A DNA stretch of 64,000 bases from Onthophagus taurus. Its lineage: Eukaryota > Arthropoda > Insecta > Coleoptera > Scarabaeidae. The notes below the pieces were generated by a model, which was given only the letters and a program-made list of their open reading frames with translations, was not told the origin of the DNA and did not search any database. This document shows, piece after piece, positions 31,086 through 43,400 of this stretch. Position 1 is the stretch's first letter. Every line of letters starts with the position of its first letter. The DNA is taken from contig NC_091966.1 in NCBI RefSeq assembly GCF_036711975.1, forward strand, positions 2,177,501 to 2,241,500. The letters are read 5' to 3'. The translations under genes were made by a program, and so were the position numbers.

Positions 31086-33287
31086 CAGGTGTCCCGTTAA
31101 GCGTACGGAGCGGCTGTATCTCAACACCGGTAAGGCCTAGAGGTTTGGAAAAAAAATTCTTATAAGCAAAGTGGGCAAGAGAAATAGCTAGAAATTATTT
31201 TGAAGTTCGTAATTCGACCGCTAGGGGGCGTAACTGCCAATGAGAAACATAAAGTTCCCGCTATCTCAGAAACTTAGACGATGAGCTATAACTTTGACAA
31301 CATCATTTAGTAGCTTGGATAATACCGCATCGCTTTTGTTTTGCGATATTTCTCATATCTGTCATAATAAGGGAGGGGGAGGCCAATGCGTTTTCAAATG
31401 TTTACATTTTAATATCTCCTGGACCATTCAACCGATTTGAATATTTTTGGTCTTGTTTGAAAGAGCATTTCATGCTCTTTTAAAAGACCTCTTTCAGTAA
31501 GACCGCTTGGTTTAAAACAAATAAGCTAGAGGGCGTTATCTGCAGCGGTTACATATTTTTGTGAATTTTGAAAGAAAGTTGAATGGAACGGTACTATTTA
31601 CTTCACAGACCCTTAATCACCATAAAATTTGCTAAATATTAGTAAAAACCGCATCTCGATATCTCCATCCATTCTCGAATTATAAAAGAAAATGTTAAAA
31701 ATTCGTATATCTTAATCGGATCAAGTTACCTTAGGAAACAAATAAGAGAGAACAAAAATTTTATTATCTAGAACCTTCCTTCACACTTTATCCAAGCTCA
31801 GAACTGCTTCAAAACTATTTTTGAGGCGTGTTGAAAAGCCAACGGATCAATGAAACATCAACAATGATAATAAAACAAAATAAACCAAAACACTTAGAAT
31901 AACTTAAATTTTTGGCAAAAATAACTCACTAATGTGCGAAATGCCTTCCATAAACCTCGATGCATTTATTGAATCTAGTTTCGATGAAAAAAAAGCGCTG
32001 CTTAAGTCTCGGCCCTGGACACGTTTCTACTGGTATTTAGTGTTTTGTCATATTTTCTCTGGTTATTGGGTTTTGTTGAAAAGTCAGGTCGTTTAGTCTA
32101 CCCAATAGATAAAGGGGTGAAAGCAATGTGGGTTTTGCTCGAACCAAGAATGCATATTATGCAAGATTACATCAGCTTGTGGACAGATGCTTCATGCATC
32201 CATTGCATTTGTGATAAAAGGTTTGGATTTGCCCAAATCATATTTAAAAGTCAATGGTAATAGTTCAGTCTGTTATCATAATCGGTATCTGTTAAGGCCT
32301 GATGTAAAACAACGTGGTGGAGATATTATTCTCTTGAGAACTCTTGTGGAATTGTTTTCGGAGTTCCCAGATTATGTGGGATCACATTGCGCACCAATGT
32401 GATTTACGAATTCATAGAGATGTCTGAATGGGCTACACGTTGCCAGTTTTCCGTAATCGCTAAGTCAATCTTAAAAACACTTCTAGAGAAAAATGTCTTT
32501 CTTTGTCGTAATTGCATTGCACATTTTTGCCATGCAGTTGCATCGTATTCGAAACATTGAAAATAAATCATCATACGCTTCTGCGTTAGTAAATGGCATG
32601 TTTACAGTTACCATGGTTATGTGATTTGTTTTTCTCGATGAGGTAACTGGATCCGATTGATGGCACTCGAGTTTTTAACATTTCTTCTATAACTCGAGAA
32701 CGGGTGGCGATAACGAGATGCGGTTTTCACTAAAATTTAGCAAATTTTAAGGTGACTAAGGGTCTGTGAAGTAAATAGTATCGTTCCATTTAACTTTTCT
32801 TCAAAAATCATAAAAATATGTAATCGCTGCAGATAACGTCCTCTAGCTCATTTGTTTTTAAGCAGACGGTCTTACTGAAAATATCTCTAAAAAGAGCATA
32901 AAATGCTCTTTCAAACAACACCGAAAATATTCAAATCGGTTGAATGGTCTAGGAGATATTAAAATGTAAACATATGAAAACGCATTGGCCTCCCCCTCCC
33001 TTATTATGACAGATATGAGAAATATCGCAAAACAAAAGCGATGCGGTATTATCCAAGCTACTAAATGATGTTGTCAAAGTTATAGCTCATCGTCTAACTT
33101 TTTGAGATAGCGGGAATTTTATGTTTCTCTATGGCAGTTACGCCACCTAGCGGTCGAATTACGAACTTCAAAATAATTTCCAGCTATTTCTCTTGGTCAC
33201 TTTGCTTATAAGGATTTTTTTTCCCAAACCTCTAGGCTTTACCATTCTAGAGATACAGCCGCTCCGTACGCTTAACGGGACACCCTG
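31086..33287 (-). mobile_element. Long-TIR foldback element, 2.2 kb, probably a degraded DD41D-type element
   Basis: Ends CAGGTGTCCCGTTAAGCG (left) and CAGGGTGTCCCGTTAAGCG (right, reverse complement). TA flanks both (31084-31085, 33288-33289). The arms are about 620 bp each (to ~31705 and from ~32665) and similar throughout. In the centre, minus strand near 31990-31936, ETRFNKCIEVYGRHFAH followed by a stop resembles the C-terminal end of DUF4817/DDE transposases. The rest of the 960-bp centre reads poorly, so the transposase link is tentative. Confidence 0.65.
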
Positions 33288-33543
33288 TATATTTCGCAGC
33301 ATTTTTATGTTTCTGATATCCCGTAGTGTGGTATGTTTGGAGAATGAATCATTTACTTGATACTGTATCTATACAGGCTGTTTTTATAAGTCGTGGCATA
33401 ATTTTAATCACAAATACTAGAGTCAAAATAACCTAAGATATAGGCCATCAAAGTTAAGAAATTTTTAAACATTTTCTTAAATATTTAATATGGTTTGTCT
33501 TAGAAAGATAAAAATAATATGCAAACATGGGATCAATGCTATA

Positions 33544-34235
33544 CAGGATGTTCACAAAGCTTATTTCCTTAAAACTTTTTTATTATGTCGTAAACCATTA
33601 AATGTTGCAATTGATTCTAAAAGCCTATTTCATTTTAAAATTATGTGTATTTGTACACATTTTTGATTAGACACATCGTTTTTGAGTTATTCACAAAAAG
33701 ATTTAAGTTTGTTTAAAAGAAATCTCAAATTATTACTGCATGAAATTTGGATTTTCTTCAGTACAATTATTTTTTAACATTTCTCAAATTCATGGTTATC
33801 TGCAAAAAGATCTTTTTTCCAAAAACGCATCATCAATAGTACATTTTTCCATCATAATATGGCAATACTGTATTTGCAACGGATAATCAACAATTTTTAA
33901 TCTTTGTACTCTGCACAAATGGATGAATACAATTGCTGTTCATGTAGGACATGCCAAGACGTACCTTTGGATATTCTGAAATGTCTAAACTGTTGCTATC
34001 AACAGTACTAACAGTACTACGATCTGCTACAAAATCCAAAATGTTTTCTGCTAGTTGGGGTGTGCGAACTCAACTCCAATTCCCGTTATTTACATACTGC
34101 TGTCTTAAATTTCCTGCCTCACGTAAATCTCTGATCAAAAATTTTTAAGAGTAAAAAAATTTAAAATAAAATAGGCTTTTAGAATCAGTTGGAAAATTTA
34201 ATGGTCTATGAGGAAATGAAAAAGTTTTAAAGGGT
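33544..34235. mobile_element. MITE with inverted arms, right end fused to a repeat block
   Basis: Left arm from CAGGATGTTCACAAAGC (33544) includes GATTCTAAAAGCCTATTT. The right arm carries its inverse AAATAGGCTTTTAGAATC (34175-34192), followed by the inverse of the more distal arm (TTTAATGGTCTATGAGG). The outermost right tip is missing: at about 34235 it passes into the tandem block (GTTTAGTCGTGAAAAAAAC). So the block begins inside the MITE arm. Confidence 0.55.
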
Positions 34236-36115
34236 TTAGTCGTGAAAAAAACTTTCAGTTGTGAATGTCAACTTTAATTTTATTATTATATTCGTAATCT
34301 TCATAAAATAACCTTTAAAGTGAGTCTAAACTTGACGTATTTATCTCAAAAAACCAAAAAGTTCGAACTTTCAACTTTTAATTTTGACATATTTGTCAAC
34401 TTTATAAAAAATCCTTTAAAATGAGTCCAAACATGACGCACTTATCTCAAAAAACAAAAAAGTTAGAATAAAAAAACGTTAACCCCGAAGTTAGCAACAA
34501 TGAAGATAGCAATTTAATTTTTAAATATTAATACCAACCTTAATTTTTTATTTTTTTTATTATATTTTAATTTTTTGTGACAAATATTAAGACATTTTAT
34601 AAAAATTAAGAATATGTCAAAATGACATTGACATTTCAAACGGGAAGTTGCTTATATCTCGAGTAATATTGGAATTAAACGTATCATGTGTGTACTCATT
34701 TTAAAGGATTTTTCACGACGATTACAAATATGTCAAAATTGACGTGAACATTCTTAACCGGAAGTTGACCATAACTTCAATAATATTGAAGATAAATATG
34801 TCATGTTTGTACTCATTTTAAAGGATTTTTAATGAAGATTACAAATATGTCAAAATTGAGGTTGACATTTTAAACCTGAAGTTAGTTATGATGTAATAGA
34901 AGTTTTATAACTGAAGTTAATCTGGTGTTAGTCACTCTTCCGCACTTTCTTTTTATTTTAACGTGTTTCTTGGGTTTAACACATTGATTAAAAAAAATCG
35001 TCGATTTTTAAGCCACATGATGATTACCATTAATGAAAACATTACAAAATCAAGGTTGTATCTTTTTGCAAATATCTCTGATCAAAAATTTCTAAGAGTG
35101 AAAAAATTTTAAAATAAAATAGGCTTTTAGAATCAGTTGGAAAATTTAATGGTCTATGAGGTAATGAAAAAGTTTTAAAGGGTTTAGTCGTGAAAAAAAC
35201 TTTCAGTTGTGAATGTCAACTTTAATTTTATTATTATATTCGTAATCTTCATAAAATAACCTTTAACGTGAGTCTAAACTTGACGCATTTATCTTAAAAA
35301 ACCAAAAAGTTCGAACTTTCAACTTTTAATTTTGACATATTTGTCAACTTCATAAAAAATCCTTTAAAATGAGTCCAAACTCGACGTATTTAACTTTAAT
35401 ATTAATGGAAATACAATCACTTCCGGTTTGAAACGTCAACGTCAATTTTGACATATTTGTCATCTTCATTAAAAAACCTTTAAAATAAGTCCAAAGATGA
35501 CGCACTTATCTCAAAAAACAAAAAAGTTTGAATAAAAAAACGTTAACCCCGAAGTTAGCAACAATGAAGATAGCAATTTAATTTTTAAATATTAATACCA
35601 ACCTTAATTTTTTATTTTTTTTTTATTATATTTTTGTTTTTGTGACAAATATTAAGACATTTTATAAAAATTAAGAATATGTCAAAATGACATTGACATC
35701 TCAAACCGGAAGTTGCTTATATCTCGAGTAATATTGGAATTAAACGTATCACGTTTATACTCATTTTAAAGGATATTTCACGACGATTACAAATATGTCA
35801 AAATTGACGTTGACATTCTTAACCGGAAGTTGACCATAACTTCATTAATATTGAAGATAAATATGTCGTGTTTGTACTCATTTTAAAGGATTTTTAATGA
35901 AGATTACAAATATGTCAAAATTGAGGTTGACATTTTACACCTGAAGTTAGTTATGATATAATAGAAGTTTTATAACTGAAGTTAATCTAGTGTTAGTTAC
36001 TTTTCCGCACTTTCTTTTTATTTTTAACGTGTTTTTTGGGTCATTTCACATTGATTAAAAAAAATCGTCGATTTTTAAGCCCCACATGATGATTCTTGAA
36101 TTTTTCCCAAGTTTC
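34127..36115. repeat. Two-copy 947-bp tandem repeat
   Basis: ATCTCTGATCAAAAATTT starts copy 1 at 34127 and copy 2 at 35074. Each copy holds the MITE right arm, then a block of short repeats around GACATATTTGTCAACTT, AATGAGTCCAAAC and CGGAAGTTGACCATAACTTC. It ends with the terminal sequence CCGCACTTTCTTTTTATTT ... ATCGTCGATTTTTAAGC ... ACATGATGATT. That last 100 bp is the same terminus that bounds the POLR3K intron element. A third copy of the middle block is at 62930-63830. Confidence 0.8.
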
Positions 36116-37474
36116 TTAATATTTTTGTTAAAAAAGAGTGTTCTTAAATTTTAACCTGTAAATTTGTAACACTTCGTCCTTAATTTCATTTTACAACTTT
36201 TTAAACTTTAATTAAGAAACTTGAAGATGTTAATTTATTTATAACTGGTTTGATTTAAATTCTATATAAAATAAAAACCAGTTTAAATGTACAAAATCAA
36301 ATTCTAGATCTAGATTATTTTCTTCAAAATTTTTTACACGAATCTTCATTTCTTCAAGTCTCCGCAAATCTTCTCTGTAGTTTATTAAGTATATTTACTC
36401 AATATTACAGAAATTGTATATGAGTTATGATCTGCACTAACAACTCATTCTTAACTTACACTTCCACAGTAGTTACATACCTTCGACACAAATTTAAATA
36501 TCTAGTAGTAATAGATTATAACAGATGGCGTAAATAGTTTTCTAAAAAATTATATAAATTGAAGGATAAAAATTCGCAACATATATTTCAATATATTTAT
36601 TTGGTTTTGTTGTTCATCGTAATATTCTTTCTGTATAAACAATATCGCACAGTCGTTACTTATATACTTATAATTAATATACTATTTAATATCGTACAAT
36701 AATAAGCATCTGTGATACAATAACACGTTCATTAGACGATCTGTTCGCCCGATTTATTTTTTCTGAAAGCTTATCATCGAAGTGGGTGATTACAGAGCGG
36801 CTTAGCTAAAAAACCTTTTCGCTTAAGGTTATAAAGACATCTAGCTTACGAAGTAGTTCTAACTATACACTACGAGAACGCAGAAACAATGTACAAAGGT
36901 CGCGACGGTGAAGAGGTTCCACTGGTGAGAAAGGAAATTTTTTAAGAATTTTCGGCAACATTTTTCGAAATGTACACATACTTATAAAAATTCATTTATC
37001 ACAATACACTACAAAAAATTCAACAAAACCTATATATATTTTTAGTTCTTTTTAATTTTTTTGGATTATAAATTCATCTGTTATCTTTTTTTGTTTTCAA
37101 CCCTCACCCAATATTTTTTTATTCTTGATATTATTTTACACACGACTTCTTTTTCATCGAGTCGACTTTTTTTAGATATGTCCCTTAAGAAAACGTCTGC
37201 GAAAGCGTCGCTTAGTAAAAAATATGTACTATTTTATTGTTGTCTCTGTCCTCTCGTCTCCCCCACATAAATCATTTTTCCTTCACACGTAAAGCGTTAA
37301 TCGTCATCTCTTCAAAATATGGGAATATGTACAACGATTACCGTACAATTAATAATAGTTACAATATACACCTATTTTACTTTCAATGGGGCCCTATCTA
37401 AGTGAAACAATCCGCAGAACAAAGCTGTCGGCTTTTTCTTCCATCTTTTGTGATCGTTAGTGTATTTTATTATC
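36116..37474. other. Region beyond the 3' end of the FSTL5-like gene
   Basis: AT-rich DNA that should include the 3' UTR of the minus-strand gene ending at 37475. At 36720-36920 there is a more structured stretch with an ATG at 36890 on the plus strand, 12 codons (MYKGRDGEEVPL) and then GTGAGA, a possible short first coding exon of a plus-strand gene. I do not recognise the peptide. Nothing else stands out. Confidence 0.35.
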
Positions 37475-40400
37475 TTAATGAAATTTAAGCGAAGTCCATA
37501 CTATGGCATTAGGATGAACCAACGCTCCAATTTCGCAATTTACCGTTCTCGATCTACCATTTATTACAAATAGGGCTTCACTTGCGGGTGTTACCATGTA
37601 TTGTCCGAATAACCCTAAAAAAAGAAAAACATTTTAATCAATTTTAATTAATTTCAAATTTTTTTATTACCTGAACCACTTATGGGGCGATTAGCATTTC
37701 CCCACTTTGTGAGTTCTGAAGGGACTGGTTTTCCAACCCCCGTTATAATTTCAACTTTTCCCGTCAATAAATTTAAGAATAAAATGTCTTCTTTATCTTG
37801 AGCCGTGGCATAAATATCGTAACTGTGCGTAGTTTGACTTGGATAAAATGTAATATCAGAAATATTTAAAGTGGTTTTAACATCAAACGAAAACAATAAC
37901 CCAGTAGCTGTAATTAAATTAAAATTTATTTTTACGATTCATATTTTTAATTAAACCTTACGAGTTATCTCTTGTACAATTAAAGTTGCTCCATTCTTCG
38001 TTCGATCTAAAGTGACCAATTTACGCGAATCAGGAGATATGAAAGGAACTCCTGGTAAAGTTGGTTTTGTAGCAATAACCGTGTCTGTTAAATAATCGAG
38101 AAGTAACTGTCCCGTGGGTCTGTTTGTAACTGGTTCTAAACATTCCATAATAACCAAACCGTCTACAATAAAGTTTTTATTAAAAATAAAATTAATAGTT
38201 AAGATTTATCGTTTTACATAGTGCTGAAAATTGGATTTGTTCAGGGACGCAATTGTATGGAGTTAAATCCACCGATCTTGTATATCTTAAGTTGACTAAA
38301 TCAAGTTTGTACAAGCCTCTTTGATTGGTGTGGGTGACATAACCATATTTAAAACTGTAGTGGGATAATTCCTATAGCGATATAAATAATTTTTTTAATG
38401 AATATTTTCTTAGTTGGTGTATTGAAGGGTTTAAAAAAGTTACAAGTCTCTTTATCTCTATCTATTTATCTTGGTTCAACGTTTTTGCATTTTGGCCATT
38501 CTATAATAGTGTGTCCATAGAGTCATGGTGCACTTTTAACAGGTCATAGAATAGACAAAGCAAGATAGAAATGTGAAATTTTCACCAAATAAATGGAAAA
38601 CTCTCTAAATTTTCGTAATATGATGTGATATCACGAACTGTGCAGCAGCGGATCAGCCGCAATATGGACGGTACAGAGGAGGGACGTAATTAAAACACGA
38701 TAATTACTTAAGGGACTACTATATGCGTTAAGGAGTGATAGTGGAGGAAAAATGGGGCGGAGAATAATATCTATAATCGAAGTGGGATTACCTATCTAAC
38801 ATAAATAACCTTCAAAAGTTATAAGAACGAAGTTGAAATACACGCCGATGGTAAATGGGACATCTCCAGAGTCGATTTTTAACTTTCTGAAGGTATGCCG
38901 GAATGATGGACATCTTTAAATATGTCCTTGGACAGAGATTTCACCTCAGCTTGATAGAAGCCTGAATAGATTATGGGCGTGATATGGAGCCAAGTGAGTT
39001 CATTGGGTATGACTGGTGTGTATGGTGGAAGGAGCAGAAAGGTTTGGGGCACCTTTAAAAATCGGTCCAAAATCCAACAACATTTGCAGTACCCCGACTT
39101 GCAACATTAGTTTAGAAAGGAAGAAACACCAGTAGATATTGTACTTGAAATAGTTATGAAAGCAGGTGTCTAGCAAATGTGCAAGAGAAGTTTAAGAGAA
39201 ATTCCAACATTTGCAATGCCCCGAAGTAATGCCTTAATGAACGATTTCCAAGGAGTGGCAGGGAATTGTTTCTGACGATCGGAGATGGAAGCGCCATGTG
39301 TTAATTTGCTTGACTTGCTATGGAGTTAGATTTTCTAAAGTAATTTTAAGATTACTTTCGATTGTCTTGCTTTCGGATTGGGTTACTTTTTGATTCAGCT
39401 AGATTGGGGTTGAGTTGCTATGGGATTGAATTTATTTTAAGATTGAGATGATTTGTTTTGGAGTTTTGTTAGGTTCGTTTGGAGGTGGCTTGGTGCTTTG
39501 GAGCACCTTGCGAGGAACTAGAGTATAGCTTTACATGTTTAACTAACTTCCTTTGCAGTTGAGTCACTTTGAAGTTAGATTGGTTTACTTTGGAATTGAT
39601 TGCTACTGGTTGAGTTGCTTTAGGGTTGGCTTTTTTTGCATAGGGTCTGACTGGTTTAGAGATAGACATTTAGGCAAATTAGATGGTTTAGAGAAACTTA
39701 ATCCAACTACGTGTGAAGTTTGAATTACAATTTTGAGGTTTACTTTGCTTGATTTCGGGTTAGGTTGCTTTGTGGCTGAGTTGCTATAAGATTGAGTTGC
39801 TTGTTTTGTATTTGGAATGACTTGGGTTCTTGTAGAATTGGGTTGGATTTAGGTGGTTTCTAGTTGGATTACTTTTTATGGGTTGCTTTGAGTTTGCTTG
39901 GCTTGTTTTTGGATTGAGTTGCGTTGGCTTACTTTGGGTTATTGGAAAATATAATAAAAGTTACAAACAAGTTACTTGTGTTGTGGTTAACTTATTATGG
40001 GTTCCTTTGAATTTGCTTGGCTTATTTTGGGATTAAGTTGACTTGTGGCTGAGTTGCTGTGACGTTATGTAGGCTTACTTTGGGATAGTTTGTGAGCATC
40101 TTTAAATTTGGGTTGTTATGGTATTTTGATGCATCTGGGAGCAAAAATGTTACAGACCATTATGTTAAGGATACAATTTGCTACAACTTTTGTAGTAAAA
40201 GTCTTTTTGTATTATGCTCCGGATACCGTTTTTTTTCAAAACTCTTGTAATTTTCATATTTTTGAAAAAATCTCCACATTGATGCATCTGGGAGCAAAAA
40301 TGTTACAGACAATTCTGTTAAGGGCTTAATTTGCTACAACTTTTGTGGTAAAAGTTTTTCTGTATTATGCTCCGGATACCGTTTTTTTTTTCAAAACTCT

Positions 40401-43400
40401 TGTAATTTTCACATTTTTGAAAAATTCTCCACATTGATGCATTTGGGAGCAAAAATGTTACAGACCATCTGGTTTGAAGTTGGACTCACATAGCAACTTA
40501 ACCTAACTACGTAACTAGTTTAAATTACATTGAGGTTTGATTAAAATTCGTTGAATTTGAAATACTTTGTGGTTTTGTTGTTTAGCATTTTGATTGATTT
40601 GCTAGATTCACTATTGCATAAATAGCATCACGGAGTATATATCAGAAAGGCAATATTAGTTCAGTTTTTGGTGAAGAAACATCAGAAGACACCTCAAGAT
40701 ATACTTGAAATAGTTATGAAAGCAGGTGTGTAGCAAATGTGTAAGAGAAGTTTAAGAAAAGTAAACGCAGTTTTGACTTTTTTTTTGAAAGTTTAGGAGT
40801 TAGATCGATCAGAGTCAAGGTTGGAACTAGTGATGGAACGGATAGTGATTTTGCGAAAAGTCAGATAACGGATATTCTGCATACCCTTCCATTCATAAGA
40901 TATGTCAACTTATTCGGATCCAAGATACAAAATGAACTTTTTTGATGCTGATTTAATTAACGAAGCAACTCTAAAAAAAGGATACTTTACTTAATAATTG
41001 GTAATATTTCCGCAAGGATCCTTCAAGAAATTAATTTTATAGCGAATTTTAAATATTATCGATGAAAATTGCAACATCGAAAATTTTATCAAAACTTCAA
41101 ATATTGTTTTCTCAAAAACTAAAAGTTATTTTTCAAAACGTGTTGGTTTATTGGAAAGAGGACACTCTTATTAATACTTTGGGAAATTTTCATAGTCGTA
41201 TTCTAAGAAATCGATTTTATACGAATTATTAAAATTAAATCGGCGAAAATTGCAAAATACGAAAAAATTGTCGGTTATTTCAAAAATTTATTTCTCAAAC
41301 ACTAAAAGCGATTTTTCAAAACGGCTTGTTGCATTAAAAAGAGGATACTTTAATTAATAATTGGTGATCTTTCCACAAGGATCCTTCAAGAAATTAATTT
41401 TATAGCGAATTTTGCAAGTTATCGATGAAAATTGCAACATCGAAAATTTTATCAAAACTTTAAATATTGTTTTCTCAAAAACTAAAAGTAATTTTTCAAA
41501 ACGGGTTGGTTCATTGGAAAGAGGACACTTTTATTAACACTTTGGGAAATTTTCATACTCATATTCCAAGAAATGGATTTTATACGAATTTTTAAAACTT
41601 AAACGACGGAAATTGCAAAATTCGAAAAAAATGGCGATTATTTCAAAAATTTATTTCTCCAGAACTAAAAGCGATTTTTCAAAACGGCTTTTTGCGTTAA
41701 AAAGAGGATACTTTAATTAATAATTGGTGATATATCCACAAGGATCCTTCAAGAAATTAATTTTATAGCGAATTTTAAATATTATCGATGAAAATTGCAA
41801 CATTGAAAATTTTATCAAAACTTTAAATATTGTTTTCTCATAAACTAAAAGTAATTTTTCAAAACGTGTTAGTTCATTGGAAAGACGACACTTTTATTAA
41901 CATTTTGGGAAATTTTCATACTCGTATTCTAAAAAATCGATTTTGTACGAATTATTAACATTTAATCGGCGAAAATTGCAAAATTCAGAAAAATATTCGA
42001 TCATTTCAAAAATTTATTTCTGAAAAACTAAAAGTGATTTTTCAAAACGGCTTGTTGCATTAAAAAGAGGATACTTTAATTAATAATTGGTGACATTTCC
42101 ACAAGGATCCTTCAAGAAATTAATTTTATAGCGAATTTTGAAAGTTATTGATAAAAATTGTAACATCGAAAATTTTATCAAAACTTCAAGTATTGTTTTC
42201 TCAAAAACTAAAAGTTATTTTTCAAAACGTGTTGGTTTATTGAAAAGAGGACACTCTTATTAATACTTTGGGAAATTTTCATACTCATATTCCAAGAAAT
42301 GGATTTTATACGAATTTTTAAATCTTAATCGGCGAAAATTGCAAAATTGGAAAAAATTGTCTATCATTTCAAAAATGTTTTTCTCAAAAACTAAAAGCGA
42401 TTTTTCAAAACGGCTTATTGCATTAAAAAGAGGATACTTTAATTAATAATTGGTGATATTTCCACAAAGATCCTTCAAGAAATTAATTTTATAGCGAATT
42501 TTGAAAATTATCGATGAAAATTGCAACATTGAAAATTTTATCAAAACTTTAAATATTGTTTTCTCAAAAACTAAAAGTTATTTTTCAAAACGTGTTGGTT
42601 TATTGGAAAGAGGACACTCTTATTAATACTTTGGGAAATTTTCAAACTCATATTCCAAGAAATGGATTTTATTCGAATTTGTAAAACTTAATCGGCGAAA
42701 ATTGCAAATTTCGAAAAAATTGTCGATCATTTCAAAAATTTATTTCTCAAGAACTAAAAGCGATTTTTCAAAACGGCTTTTTGCATTAAAAAGAGGATAC
42801 TTTAATTAATAATTGAAGATATTTCCACAAGGATCGTTCAAGAAATTAATTTTATAGCGAATTTTGCAAGTTATCGATTAAAATTGCAACATCGAAAATT
42901 TTATCAAAACTTCAAATATTGTTTTCTCAAAAACTAAAAGTTATTTTTCAAAACGTGTTGGTTTATTGGAAAGAGGACACCCTTATTAATACTTTAGGAA
43001 ATATTTCAAACTCATATTGTAAGAAATCGATTTTATACGAATTATTAAAACTTAATCGGCGAGAATTGCAAAATTTGAAAAAATAGTCGATCATTTCAAA
43101 AATTTATTTCTCAAGAACTAAAAGTGATTTATTAAAAAGAGGATACTTTAATTAATTATCGAAAGTGATAACAGCGACAGTTCTGTTACTAATGAATGTG
43201 ATGATGAATTACAAGCGAGGTGAAGAAAACTAGACGAAACTGCAACAAGACATTTTATATATCGTATTGGGATTGTTACAATGAGGTTGCTAAAGACAAA
43301 TCTGATATAAATAAAGTTGTATTAAATGAAAAAAGTCCTATTGGGGTTGAACTTAATTATTATCTGCAGTATCCAACATCTAAAAGAGACACTAATTCCT

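Noticed and set aside
32045-32402. Two overlapping plus-strand ORFs in the centre of the 31086-33287 element
   Set aside because: No recognisable domains; the faint transposase signal is on the other strand.
37061-37270. 69-codon plus-strand ORF near the FSTL5-like 3' end
   Set aside because: Hydrophobic, AT-driven composition in the presumed 3' UTR; no context of its own.
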